From contig JBFHXP010000021.1 in the NCBI GenBank assembly GCA_041598875.1, forward strand, positions 1 through 27,853: DNA of 27,853 bases, read 5' to 3'. Every line of letters begins with the position of its first letter. Position 1 is the stretch's first letter. Position numbers and translations under genes: made by a program. Of the stretch, positions 6,821 through 16,060 are shown piece after piece. This DNA is from JAKITW01 sp041598875 (GTDB lineage: Bacteria > Desulfobacterota > Desulfobulbia > Desulfobulbales > BM004). The notes beneath the pieces are model-generated. The model ran no database searches. It had not been told where the DNA came from and saw only the letters and a program-made list of their open reading frames with translations.

Positions 6821-8440
6821 TTGAATATCTCAGCCAAATGGCTTCTTTTGCCGGCACTGGCAACCAGCCTGCTTCTCCTCGCATCGGTTCCGGGGCTGGG
6901 CGGCTTACCCTTTGCGGCCTGGATCGGCCTGGTCCCCCTTTTTCTCGCCATATCCCGGTCATCCCCGCGCAAGGCGGCACTGGCCGGTTTTGTCACCGGG
7001 GTCCTCTATTATGGGGGGCTCCTCTCCTGGATTCTGGTGGTTCTCGGCCATTACGGCAATCTTCCGTGGTGGCTCTCCCTGCCCGCCCTTTTCCTACTCG
7101 CCGCCTACATGGCTGTTTATCCAGCTCTTTTTTCAGCGATATGCTCCTGGGGATTACGCTCATCCATCCCCCTGCCGCTCCTTGCCCCCCCTCTCTGGGT
7201 GGTGCTCGATTATCTCCGCAGCCAGCTTTTTTCCGGCTTCCCCTGGCAGGACCTCGCCTACAGTCAGTATCAGGTCGCCTGGGTGATTCAGGCGGCCGAT
7301 CTTACCGGCCATCACGGAATAACCTTTCTTCTTGTTGCCGTGAACTGCGTCCTTTTTCTTCTGGTCGCGCACCTTGTTTCACGCCGGTGGACCAACCATC
7401 CAACGCCACGCTTCCCGGCAATGAACGCAGCGGCCATTGTTGTCGTCCTGCTCACAGTGGTCTCGGTGTATTACTATGGTGGGCGACGGGCCGGGCAGAT
7501 AGGCGCACAGATCGCCGCCGCACCGACGATACAGGTTGCCGTTGTCCAGGGAAATATCGAGCAGGATCAAAAATGGACCCCGGCAATGCAGGAAAAAACT
7601 GTGGAGGTCTATACCGATCTCTCACGGCGGGTGCTCCGCGAGGCAGGCACCGAAAACACCCTTGTCATATGGCCTGAGACGGCGCTCCCCTTCTATCCCC
7701 TGTCAAACCCCCTGTTTTTTGAGATGATAGATACCTTTGTCCGCCGGGACCGGGTTTGGCTTTTTTCCGGTATTCCCTATTATGAACCGCCAGCCGGTCC
7801 TGCCGGTGAATCGGATGAAGGCCATTACTACAACAGCGCCCTGCTTGTTTCCCCGGAGGGACGGATTGCCGGCCGGTATGACAAGCAGCATCTGGTCCCT
7901 TTTGGCGAGTACATGCCCCTGCGCCGCTACCTCCCCCTGCCAAGGGCCCTGGTCGAATCGGTGGGTGACTTTACCCCCGGCCTCCGGAGCGAACCTCTCT
8001 CTTGTCAGAACAGCCGGATTGGAGTATTAATCTGCTTTGAGAGCATTTTTCCGGAAATTGCCCGCAATCAGGTCAGACAGGGGGCAACCCTGCTGGTTAA
8101 CCAGACAAACGATGCCTGGTTCGGGCGTTCGGCCGCCCCGGAACAGCACCTCTCCATGGCCGTTTTCCGGGCCGCGGAAACGCGGCGGAGCCTGGCCAGG
8201 GCGGCAAATACGGGAATAAGCGGTTTTATTGATCCCCTCGGAAGGGTGAGCCAGCCCTCCCAGCTGTTTACGCCCTATACAGGGGTCGCCCAGCTTCCCC
8301 TGCTTGAAGAACAGACCTTTTTCGTTACCAATGGATTCTGGTTTGTCTGGCTCTGCCTTGGTGTGACCACTGTTTCCTGCCTGGCCGGGACAGGGGCCAA
8401 CCGGAGACGCCGGAAACACTCTCCATCACCGACCACGTAA
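6821..8440 (+). CDS. lnt: Apolipoprotein N-acyltransferase
   Basis: This inner-membrane enzyme adds the third acyl chain to the N-terminal cysteine of lipoproteins. The 539 residues begin with several hydrophobic segments (about 7-220) and continue into a periplasmic nitrilase-like domain (about 235-480). A last membrane helix lies at about 503-523. The catalytic triad can be read directly: Glu286 in WPETALPF, Lys355 in DKQHLVPFGEY and Cys405 in ICFES. The start is a TTG four bases after the corC stop. No in-frame ATG lies upstream, because a TGA occurs at 6797 in this frame. The initial residues MNISAKWLLL fit a first membrane helix. Only a poor AAGAAG precedes it, so expression is probably by coupling with corC. 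Confidence 0.93.
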   Translation: MNISAKWLLLPALATSLLLLASVPGLGGLPFAAWIGLVPLFLAISRSSPRKAALAGFVTGVLYYGGLLSWILVVLGHYGNLPWWLSLPALFLLAAYMAVYPALFSAICSWGLRSSIPLPLLAPPLWVVLDYLRSQLFSGFPWQDLAYSQYQVAWVIQAADLTGHHGITFLLVAVNCVLFLLVAHLVSRRWTNHPTPRFPAMNAAAIVVVLLTVVSVYYYGGRRAGQIGAQIAAAPTIQVAVVQGNIEQDQKWTPAMQEKTVEVYTDLSRRVLREAGTENTLVIWPETALPFYPLSNPLFFEMIDTFVRRDRVWLFSGIPYYEPPAGPAGESDEGHYYNSALLVSPEGRIAGRYDKQHLVPFGEYMPLRRYLPLPRALVESVGDFTPGLRSEPLSCQNSRIGVLICFESIFPEIARNQVRQGATLLVNQTNDAWFGRSAAPEQHLSMAVFRAAETRRSLARAANTGISGFIDPLGRVSQPSQLFTPYTGVAQLPLLEEQTFFVTNGFWFVWLCLGVTTVSCLAGTGANRRRRKHSPSPTT

Positions 8441-8471
8441 ATTCACTTTCTTATAGAGTAAGGAGTATGCC

Positions 8472-9585
8472 ATGTCTGCGGAATTAAGACAAAAGTTACA
8501 GGATCAAAAGAATCGGCTTCTTGCACTACAGGTGTATCTTTGATGTAGAAAAAAAACAGGACCGCCTGGAACAACTGGAACACGCGATAGTTGCCCCGAC
8601 CTTCTGGAATGATGCCGAATCAGCCCGAACGATCCAGAAGGAACACGGCCGGATTCTCGATGACCTGAACATCTGGAAAGAGCTGCAGAAGCTCTGGGAG
8701 GAATCCGAAATTCTTCTTGACCTTGCAGAGGAAGAAGAGGATCCGGACACGATACACGAGGTGGAATCGACGCTTCTGGAAATGGATCGCAAAATGGCGG
8801 TCATGGAAGTGGAATGCATGTTCCAGGGCGAACATGACACGGCCAATGCCATGCTCACCATTCATGCCGGCGCCGGCGGCACCGAGGCCCAGGACTGGGT
8901 CGAAATGCTGCTCAGGATGTATCTCCGCTGGGCCGAGGAAAAAAATTTCTCCACTGATATCCTTGATTATCTGGCAGGAGACGAGGCTGGCATCAAAAGT
9001 GTCACCGTGATGATCAAGGGACATTACTGCTATGGCTATCTCCGCTCGGAAATGGGTATCCATCGCCTTGTCCGGATCTCGCCCTATGATTCCGGAGGCC
9101 GGAGACACACCTCTTTTGCCTCGGTCTTCATCTTTCCGGAGCTTGACGATGACATAGAGGTGGAGATCAATGACAAGGATCTGCGGATCGATACTTATCG
9201 GGCCAGCGGCGCTGGCGGCCAGCATGTCAACAAGACCAGCTCGGCGATACGCATCACCCATCTGCCGACCAATATCGTGGTCCAGTGCCAGAACGAACGT
9301 TCCCAGCACCGCAACAAGGATACGGCCATGAAAATGCTGCGCGCCCGCCTCTATGAGCGGGAACGGGAACTCCAGAACGAACAGCAGCAGGAACTCCATG
9401 GCGACAAGAAGGAGATAGCCTGGGGCAGCCAGATCCGTTCATATGTGCTGCAGCCCTACCGCCTGGTCAAGGATCACCGCACCGGGCACGAGACCGGCAA
9501 TGTCGATGCCGTGCTGGACGGCAACCTCGATCCCTTTATCAAGGCGTTTCTTCTTTTCAACAGTGGACCGGACAGGACACAGTAG
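8472..9585 (+). CDS. prfB: Peptide chain release factor 2 (programmed +1 frameshift)
   Basis: RF2 releases peptides at UGA and UAA. The gene starts at ATG 8472, six bases after AGGAG. It runs 23 codons to CTT (8538-8540) and meets an in-frame TGA at 8541-8543. The rest of RF2 continues in the +1 frame from GAT at 8542 to TAG at 9583-9585, giving 370 residues by frameshift, close to the E. coli length of 365. The GGQ hydrolysis motif is at 248-250. The stop-recognition tripeptide, SPF in E. coli, is SPY at 203-205 here. An annotation beginning at TTG 8521 would lose the true N terminus. RF2 autoregulation is well established: low RF2 slows decoding of the UGA and favours the shift. It sits 31 bases after lnt. 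Confidence 0.93.
8530..8543 (+). promoter_or_regulatory. prfB +1 frameshift site (CUU UGA)
   Basis: Reading frame 0 ends ...CAG GTG TAT CTT TGA T. CTT TGA is the slippage site known from E. coli prfB. The upstream Shine-Dalgarno-like stimulator is AGGTG here (8530-8534); E. coli has AGGGGG. The base after TGA is T; E. coli has C. Confidence 0.9.
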
Positions 9586-9624
9586 GACAGGTGGCGTACC
9601 TGTCCGAGGCGAAATGGTGAACAC

Positions 9625-10851
9625 GTGAAGGGGTGTGTCAAATGCGGGGCCTGCGTTCCGGTATGCCCGGTATTCCGGCACACCGGCAGGGAAAGCCATA
9701 CCGCCAGGGGGAGGAATCATCTTCTTGATACCCTTTCTCCTGGAGAACGGACAAGGGCCTTTTCGGAAATTTTTTCCACATGCCTGCTCTGCGGCGCCTG
9801 CCGGGACGCCTGCCCCCGGGGAATAGATACCCCGAGCCGGATTGTCTCAGCCAGGGCGGAATGTCTCACCTTTTCCGGCCGCACTTTTCTTCAGCTTGTT
9901 GCCCGGCAGGCGATAACCACCCCCAGGCTTCTGACCGGAATTGCCGCTGCCGGCGGGGTTATTTCCCGGCTTGTTGCCGCTCGTCTTCCCGAAGACAGCG
10001 GACTCCGGCTCCGGCTGGCAAGCATTGATCCGGACCTGGTGGAGCCAGCAAAACGAAGCTACCAGGAAACTCTTCACCGGGAGCGGACCAGCGGGACCTC
10101 CCAACATCCCGACGGAATTCATTATTTCACCGGATGTCTGGCCAATTTTCTCCAACCGGAAATCGCCCGGGCAACCGACCAGCTTGTGGCCTGTTGCGGC
10201 ATGGCTCCCGCTTCAGTTCCCGGGGAGCAGGACTGTTGCGGCATGGCGGCATACAGCAGTGGATCACTCGAAGAGGCAAAAAAACTTGCCCGGAGAAATA
10301 TTGCCGCCTTTTCCGGGGACTCCCGGCCCATTCTGACCTCCTGCGCCTCCTGTTTCTCCCACCTGTCAACCTACCCCGAACTGCTTGCCGGTGATGAAGA
10401 ATGGCACGCGGCGGCCGAGAATTTTGCCGCCCGCCTGCGGGAGTTTTCCACGTTTTTCGCAAACCGCATCCCGGAACCCGCTGCCCGGAAAAAAATACCC
10501 GCATCGGAACAGAAGAGGATTTTTTATCATGATCCCTGCCATCTCCGCTTTAATCACCGTATCCTGGCCGCACCCCGCACCCTTCTGGCCATGGTCACCC
10601 AGGTAAAGGTGGTGGAACTGGAGGGTGGCCCCCAGTGCTGCGGCCAGGGAGGTTTTTTCCACTTAATCCATCCGGGTATTTCCAGGACAATCCGGGACAA
10701 CCTGCTTGATTCTTTTTCGAAAACAACCGCCCAGGAGGTGGTCACCACCTGTTCGGGATGCCTGCTTCAGTGGCGACACGGGCTTTCCCGGGAACGGGTT
10801 GAGCATCTTGCCCTGTTGCTTGCCCGCTTTCTCGCCCGCGACACCCCATGA
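9625..10851 (+). CDS. Glycolate oxidase-type Fe-S protein (GlcF-like, two CCG domains)
   Basis: This is an electron-transfer subunit of the kind that partners an FAD-linked dehydrogenase such as GlcD or a lactate dehydrogenase. It has 408 residues. Two 4Fe-4S ferredoxin motifs open the protein: Cys4, 7, 10 and 14, then Cys53, 56, 59 and 63. Two cysteine-rich CCG domains follow: Cys171, Cys204-Cys205-Gly, Cys240 and Cys243, then Cys305, Cys338-Cys339-Gly, Cys376 and Cys379. The start is GTG at 9625. No other start codon occurs between the prfB stop and this point in this frame, and the ribosome site is weak. No flavoprotein gene is adjacent, so the partner is unknown. The true substrate (glycolate, lactate or another 2-hydroxyacid) cannot be read from this subunit. 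Confidence 0.82.
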   Translation: MKGCVKCGACVPVCPVFRHTGRESHTARGRNHLLDTLSPGERTRAFSEIFSTCLLCGACRDACPRGIDTPSRIVSARAECLTFSGRTFLQLVARQAITTPRLLTGIAAAGGVISRLVAARLPEDSGLRLRLASIDPDLVEPAKRSYQETLHRERTSGTSQHPDGIHYFTGCLANFLQPEIARATDQLVACCGMAPASVPGEQDCCGMAAYSSGSLEEAKKLARRNIAAFSGDSRPILTSCASCFSHLSTYPELLAGDEEWHAAAENFAARLREFSTFFANRIPEPAARKKIPASEQKRIFYHDPCHLRFNHRILAAPRTLLAMVTQVKVVELEGGPQCCGQGGFFHLIHPGISRTIRDNLLDSFSKTTAQEVVTTCSGCLLQWRHGLSRERVEHLALLLARFLARDTP

Positions 10852-11038
10852 GAATCCTGAAACAGCGGGCCTTTACCTTCTGAGAAATATGGAAAAACTC
10901 TTGTTCTTGATTGGAGCCGGTGATAAAAGATAGCGGATAACGGTTCCACTGAAAAGAGCACTTTTTCAACCACAGGGCCTCTTGAAAAGAAGGTATCTGG
11001 CCCAGGAACACGAAACGCAGGAATAATAAGTCCACAAA

Positions 11039-12085
11039 ATGACTCGATTGTTACGTGAAGAAATGGAACAGCGGGAGGCGGACAACCTTTCTCCCCACGC
11101 CTGTCTGAGCAGCAGATCCCGCGGCCGACAGCGGCCCGAGGAGGAATGTGATATCCGGGTGGCCTTTCAGCGGGACCGCGACCGGATTATCCATTCCAAG
11201 ACCTTCCGTCGCCTGAAGCATAAAACCCAGGTGTTTCTTGCCCCTACCGGCGACCATTACCGGACCAGGCTAACCCATGTGCTGGAGGTTTCCCAGATTG
11301 CCCGTACCGTTGCGGTGGCCCTCAGGCTCAATGGCCACCTGACCGAGGCGATCGCCCTGGGTCACGACCTCGGGCATACCCCGTTCGGCCATGCCGGAGA
11401 GTCGGTGCTTAACAAAATAGTCCCGGGCGGATTCCGTCATTACGAACAGAGCCTCAGGGTGGTGGATATCCTGGAGAAGAAAGGACAGGGGCTCAACCTC
11501 ACCCATGAGGTGCGGGAAGGCATTGCCAGGCATTCCAAGGGAAGGAGGGAAATCCTGCCCGCCGATATATCCGAGTTGCCTGGCACCATGGAGGGCCGCC
11601 TGGTCCGGCTGGCTGACATCATCGCCTATGTCAATCATGACCTGGATGACGCCCTGAGAGCCGGGGTGATTCTTGAAGAGAAACTGCCCCGTGATATTGT
11701 CGCCACCCTTGGAACAACAAATTCGCAGCGAATCGGCACCATGGTCCGCGACCTGATTTTTTCCACTGAAAAAACCGGTGGCGAACGGCTGACCATGTCG
11801 CCGGCAATTCTCACCGCAATCACCGACCTCAGGTCCTTTCTCTATGAAAATGTCTATGAAACCAGCCGGGTGCATGACGATTTCATCAAGGCGATGAAGG
11901 TGATCCGCGAACTCTACGACCATTTCCTGAAAAAGGGACTGCCTTCGGATCATGATACCACGGATGGCAGAGAGGAGTTGCCGGACCACCGCGAGGTCTG
12001 CGATTTTATTGCCGGAATGACCGACCGCTACGCCCTGGATCTCTATGCCAATATATTTCTGCCCAAGCCGTGGAGCATTCTGTAG
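11039..12085 (+). CDS. dgt: Deoxyguanosinetriphosphate triphosphohydrolase-like HD protein
   Basis: This is an HD-domain phosphohydrolase of the dGTPase family, which splits dGTP or other dNTPs into the nucleoside and triphosphate and so affects dNTP pools. It has 348 residues. The N-terminal LSPHACLSSRSRGR segment and RDRDRIIHSKTFRRLKHKTQVF-like region are typical. The HD metal site shows His80, His109-Asp110 and a later Asp in the RLADIIAYVNHDLDDA stretch. The length matches the short bacterial dGTPase-like subfamily and is well below the roughly 500 residues of E. coli Dgt. The 187-base gap upstream holds no gene. I see only an imperfect inverted repeat (TTTTTCAA and TTGAAAAG near 10962-10990) and weak promoter-like boxes. 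No good Shine-Dalgarno sequence precedes the ATG. It ends with TAG. Confidence 0.87.
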   Translation: MTRLLREEMEQREADNLSPHACLSSRSRGRQRPEEECDIRVAFQRDRDRIIHSKTFRRLKHKTQVFLAPTGDHYRTRLTHVLEVSQIARTVAVALRLNGHLTEAIALGHDLGHTPFGHAGESVLNKIVPGGFRHYEQSLRVVDILEKKGQGLNLTHEVREGIARHSKGRREILPADISELPGTMEGRLVRLADIIAYVNHDLDDALRAGVILEEKLPRDIVATLGTTNSQRIGTMVRDLIFSTEKTGGERLTMSPAILTAITDLRSFLYENVYETSRVHDDFIKAMKVIRELYDHFLKKGLPSDHDTTDGREELPDHREVCDFIAGMTDRYALDLYANIFLPKPWSIL

Positions 12086-12228
12086 CCCGCGCTGTTTCGG
12101 TGCTGAAATGCAGCATATCTATTTCATGTGAACAGTGTTATTTTTGACGCGCGACAGTAAGCCGGCCCGGGACAATTTTTGACCTTGGCCGGAAATAAAC
12201 GACACACCTTTAAAAAAAGCAGAGAAGA

Positions 12229-14910
12229 ATGACTCGTATACAAAATCAAGAGACCGCGGATGAAAAGACCGTTCTGACCAAGGGGTATGAATTTACCGCC
12301 GTTGAACGTAAATGGTACGATTTCTGGCAGGATGCAAAACATTTCCGGGCCACCATGGATGACGGCAAGGGCTCCTTTTCAATCGTCATCCCGCCCCCGA
12401 ACGTCACCGGGGTTCTCCACGTCGGCCACGCCCTGAACAACACCCTCCAGGACATCCTGATCCGCTTCAAGAGAATGGATGGCCTCAACACGGTCTGGGT
12501 ACCTGGTACCGACCATGCCGGCATTGCCACCCAGAACGTGGTGGAACGGCAACTGGCCCAGGAAAAAATCAGTCGCCACGACATCGGTCGCCGCAAATTC
12601 GTCGAACGGGTCTGGCAGTGGAAAGAGGAGTCCGGCGGCCAGATAATCAATCAGCTGAAACGGCTTGGCTGCTCCTGTGACTGGGAGCGGGAACGGTTCA
12701 CCATGGATGAGGGGCTTTCCCGGGCAGTGCGCGAGGTATTCACCCGCCTCTACCATGAGGGACTCATCTACCGGGGAGATTATATCATCAACTGGTGCCC
12801 GCGCTGCCATACCGCCCTGGCCGATCTCGAGGTGGAACACGAGGCGACCGACGGCAAACTCTATCATATCCGCTATCCCTATACCAGTGGTGACGGATAC
12901 CTTGTTGTCGCCACCACCCGACCGGAAACAATGCTGGGAGACACCGCGGTGGCAGTCCATCCGGCGGACGAGCGCTTCACCGATCTTCCGGAAAAGGCGG
13001 TGCGCCTGCCCCTGACCGAGCGGGTGATCCCCATTGTCTTTGATACCCATGTGGAACGGGAATTCGGCACCGGCGCCCTCAAGGTGACCCCGGCCCACGA
13101 CCTGAACGATTTTGAGATCAGCCGACGCCACGACCTGCCGGCGCTTAAGGTTATGGATGACAACGGGGTAATGAACCAGGATGCAGGCGCATATGCCGGC
13201 CTGGATCGCTTTGCCTGCCGCAGGAAGGTGGTTGCCGATCTAGAGGCGCTCGGGCTCCTCGAGAAAGTAGAGCCCTACCAGCACGGGGTCGGGCACTGCT
13301 ACCGCTGTCAGACCATAGTCGAACCTTCTTTGTCAAAACAGTGGTTTGTCTCGGTCAAGCCCCTTGCGGAAAAGGCCATTACCGCGGTGAAGAACGGCGA
13401 GACCCGCATTCACCCGAAATCTTGGGAAAATACCTACTTCGACTGGATGTACAACATCCGAGACTGGTGCATCTCCCGCCAGATCTGGTGGGGCCATCAG
13501 ATTCCAGCCTGGACCTGCGACGACTGCGGCGAGATTCTTGTCAGCACCACGGATCCTGATACCTGCACCGCGTGCACAAGCCGGGCACTGACCCAGGAGA
13601 CCGATGTCCTCGACACCTGGTTCAGCTCCGCGCTGTGGCCCTTCTCCACCCTGGGCTGGCCTGAAAACACAAAGGAACTGGCCACCTTTTATCCCACCTC
13701 CGCGCTCATCACCAGCTTTGACATCCTCTTTTTCTGGGTGGCGCGGATGATGATGATGGGCATCCATTTCATGGGATGCGCCCCGTTCAAGGATGTCTAT
13801 CTCCATGCCCTGGTCCGGGATGCCGACGGCCAGAAGATGAGCAAATCCAAGGGCAATGTCCTGGATCCGCTGCTGGTCATGGACAAGTACGGCACCGACG
13901 CCCTCCGCTTCACCATGACCGCCTTTGCCGCCCAGGGCCGTGATGTCCGCCTGTCCGAAGACCGGATTGAGGGGTACCGCCATTTTATCAACAAGATCTG
14001 GAATGCGGCCCGTTTTGCCCTGCTCCACCTGGAAGACGGGGACAGGGCGACAACGGCCGCGCCCGGATCACTTCCCCTGCAGCATCGCTGGATCCTGAGC
14101 CGTCTCAATCTCACCGTGGCCGAGGTGCGCCGCAGTCTTGATGATTTCCGTTTCAACGATGCGGCCCATGCCGCCTACCAGTTTGTCTGGCATGAGTTAT
14201 GCGACTGGTATCTGGAGTGGATCAAGCCCGCTCTCTATGGTGATGATCAGGAGGCCAAGGGGGTCACCCGCAGTGTCCTGCTGGCAGCGCTGGAAGATGT
14301 GCTCAAACTCCTCCACCCGATGATTCCCTTTGTAACGGAAGAGATCTGGCATGCCCTGCCCGGCGACCGCACAAGCATCATGATCGAGCCCTTTCCCAGG
14401 GTTCTTGATGAACGAAACGACCCGGCGGCGGAGGAGTGTGTCACCCTCCTTGTGGGGATTATCACCGGTATCAGAAATATCCGGAGCGAAACCGGCATCC
14501 ATCCCTCGGCCGGGATTGAGGCCGGGATTATCTGTCACGATCCGGACCGCAGAGCCCTGATCGCCGAGCATGCTTCCGCGATCAGGGACATGACCCGGAC
14601 CGAGACCCTGAATCTTGTTTCCGACGGGGAGCGCCCCAAGGGTACGGCATCATATATCTATAATGATATCGAAATATTTGTGGCCCTTGAAGGGGTGATT
14701 GATATTGCGCAGGAGATGGAAAAAATGCGCCGGGAAAAAGAGAAAATCGAGCTCCAGGTGGGCAAAATTTCCAACAAGCTCGCCAATGAAAAATTTCTGG
14801 CCAACGCCCCTGCCGATATCATTGCCAAGGAACAGGAAAAGCACGACCTGTTTGCAGCCAAGCTGGCAAAGATTGATGAGGGGCTGGCCCGTCTGGCCGA
14901 ATTGAGGTGA
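12229..14910 (+). CDS. valS: Valyl-tRNA synthetase
   Basis: This charges tRNA-Val with valine and edits misactivated threonine. The 893 residues contain the class I signatures HVGH at 64-67 and KMSKS at 536-540. An editing (CP1) insertion lies between, including TTRPETMLGDTAVAVHP, and a tRNA-binding anticodon domain follows. A C-terminal coiled coil (about 830-893, rich in Glu and Lys) matches the ValS tRNA-binding arm. Two zinc-like Cys pairs are visible: WCPRC with a nearby second half, and CDDC-CTAC around 441-460. The length is normal for a bacterial ValS. The upstream 143 bases are too short for a T-box leader and none is seen. An AGAGAAGA purine run immediately before ATG is the likely ribosome site. 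Confidence 0.96.
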   Translation: MTRIQNQETADEKTVLTKGYEFTAVERKWYDFWQDAKHFRATMDDGKGSFSIVIPPPNVTGVLHVGHALNNTLQDILIRFKRMDGLNTVWVPGTDHAGIATQNVVERQLAQEKISRHDIGRRKFVERVWQWKEESGGQIINQLKRLGCSCDWERERFTMDEGLSRAVREVFTRLYHEGLIYRGDYIINWCPRCHTALADLEVEHEATDGKLYHIRYPYTSGDGYLVVATTRPETMLGDTAVAVHPADERFTDLPEKAVRLPLTERVIPIVFDTHVEREFGTGALKVTPAHDLNDFEISRRHDLPALKVMDDNGVMNQDAGAYAGLDRFACRRKVVADLEALGLLEKVEPYQHGVGHCYRCQTIVEPSLSKQWFVSVKPLAEKAITAVKNGETRIHPKSWENTYFDWMYNIRDWCISRQIWWGHQIPAWTCDDCGEILVSTTDPDTCTACTSRALTQETDVLDTWFSSALWPFSTLGWPENTKELATFYPTSALITSFDILFFWVARMMMMGIHFMGCAPFKDVYLHALVRDADGQKMSKSKGNVLDPLLVMDKYGTDALRFTMTAFAAQGRDVRLSEDRIEGYRHFINKIWNAARFALLHLEDGDRATTAAPGSLPLQHRWILSRLNLTVAEVRRSLDDFRFNDAAHAAYQFVWHELCDWYLEWIKPALYGDDQEAKGVTRSVLLAALEDVLKLLHPMIPFVTEEIWHALPGDRTSIMIEPFPRVLDERNDPAAEECVTLLVGIITGIRNIRSETGIHPSAGIEAGIICHDPDRRALIAEHASAIRDMTRTETLNLVSDGERPKGTASYIYNDIEIFVALEGVIDIAQEMEKMRREKEKIELQVGKISNKLANEKFLANAPADIIAKEQEKHDLFAAKLAKIDEGLARLAELR

Positions 14911-14984
14911 AAATCGCGCCACCTTCAACAACATGGTCAGCCGGCACGAATAACCCTATAACAGCGTAAAAACCCGCAGAGACG

Positions 14985-15827
14985 ATGATTGAGCAGCAAC
15001 AACTGAAAAAACTCATAATAGCATTTCTTGATGAGGATATCGGGTCCGGAGATATCACCTCAGGCGCCCTCTTTTCCGGGGAGCAGATGGGCGAGGCCTC
15101 TTTCGTGGCCAAGGAACCATTTGTCTGCGCCGGCATCTCCACGGTCGCGGCAGAGGTTTTCCGGGTGCAGAATCCTGATATCAAAATACTTTCCGCAGCG
15201 GAAGACGGTCTCCGGGCCGTGGCCGGCCAGTCGCTGCTCACCGCCCAGGGGCCGGTGCTCGATCTGCTCAAGGCGGAACGGGTGGCCCTCAACCTGGCCC
15301 AGCGGCTCTGCGGGATCGCTACCCTGACCTCCCGTTTTGTCGACACGGTCAAACCCCTGCCGGTGCGAATCGTTGACACCCGCAAGACGACCCCGGGACT
15401 GCGCGGCCTGGAAAAATACGCGGTCAGGGTCGGCGGCGGTTTCAACCACCGCTTCAATCTGGCTGACGGCGTTCTGATCAAGGACAACCATATTGAGGCC
15501 AGCGGCTCGATTCAGGAGGCGGTGAAACGGGTCCGGCTGCGGATGCCCCACACCCTGAAGATCGAGGTTGAGACGGCAACCATCCGCCAGGTCCGGGACT
15601 GTCTCTCCTGCGGAGTCGATATCATCATGCTCGACAATATGGATATCCCTTCCATGCGCGAGGCGGTAAAACTGGCCGGCGGCAGGGCCCTGCTTGAGGC
15701 CTCCGGCGGAATGAACCTCGACACTGTCCGCCGCGTGGCGGAAACCGGTGTTGATCTCATCTCAGTGGGCGAACTGACCCATTCGGCGCCGGCCTGTGAT
15801 ATCAGCATGCGGTTGCGCAAGGTTTAG
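14985..15827 (+). CDS. nadC: Nicotinate-nucleotide pyrophosphorylase (carboxylating)
   Basis: Quinolinate phosphoribosyltransferase of de novo NAD synthesis: quinolinate plus PRPP gives nicotinate mononucleotide, CO2 and pyrophosphate. The 280 residues show the family signatures ERVALNLAQRLCGIAT (98-113), DTRKTTPGLR at 131-140, GGFNHR at 151-156 and LIKDNHI at 164-170, plus the C-terminal ASGG and SVGELTHS phosphate-binding segments. It lies 74 bases after valS and reads in the same direction. No nadA or nadB is in the window. It ends with TAG just before the hairpin shared with the convergent tRNA-Cys gene. Confidence 0.95.
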   Translation: MIEQQQLKKLIIAFLDEDIGSGDITSGALFSGEQMGEASFVAKEPFVCAGISTVAAEVFRVQNPDIKILSAAEDGLRAVAGQSLLTAQGPVLDLLKAERVALNLAQRLCGIATLTSRFVDTVKPLPVRIVDTRKTTPGLRGLEKYAVRVGGGFNHRFNLADGVLIKDNHIEASGSIQEAVKRVRLRMPHTLKIEVETATIRQVRDCLSCGVDIIMLDNMDIPSMREAVKLAGGRALLEASGGMNLDTVRRVAETGVDLISVGELTHSAPACDISMRLRKV

Positions 15828-15843
15828 CACGGAGAGCGTGATT

Positions 15844-15887
15844 AAAAAAAAGGGTCAGTCCCGCGTGACCCGCGGGACTGACCCTTT
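15844..15887 (-). terminator. Intrinsic terminator of tRNA-Cys (possibly bidirectional)
   Basis: A perfect 16-bp stem pairs AAAGGGTCAGTCCCGC (15849-15864) with its complement at 15872-15887 around a 7-base loop. On the minus strand it ends in eight T residues (15851-15844), ideal for ending the tRNA transcript. On the plus strand only TTT follows, so it may also stop nadC, less efficiently. Confidence 0.82.
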
Positions 15888-15897
15888 ACTGTTTCGC

Positions 15898-15973
15898 TGG
15901 AGGCGGCGACCGGATTTGAACCGGTGAATAACGGTTTTGCAGACCGCTGCCTTAGCCGCTTGGCTACGCCGCC
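15898..15973 (-). tRNA. tRNA-Cys (anticodon GCA)
   Basis: 76 bases including an encoded CCA end. The acceptor stem GGCGGCG pairs fully with CGCCGCC. The D stem is GCC/GGC. The anticodon stem GCGGT/ACCGT holds the loop CTGCAAA with anticodon GCA. The T arm is ACCGG-TTCAAAT-CCGGT. The discriminator base is T, the U73 expected for tRNA-Cys. The gene runs opposite to nadC and rnc and is followed by a strong terminator. Confidence 0.97.
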
Positions 15974-16060
15974 CCATTGTGAAAAAATATCGAGATTGAC
16001 TCGTGGCGACATCTTAAACATAGATATTTTTTTTTGACAAGCAGAAAGTGAGTTCTTGAC

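Noticed and set aside
8521..8541. prfB starting at TTG 8521
   Set aside because: The frame before the CTT TGA shift site gives the true N terminus from ATG 8472, with a strong AGGAG.
12150..12215. CCGGCC/GGCCGG inverted repeat upstream of valS as a T-box or attenuator
   Set aside because: It is only a 6-bp self-complementary stem with a loop over 20 bases, with no T-box motif, and the leader is too short.
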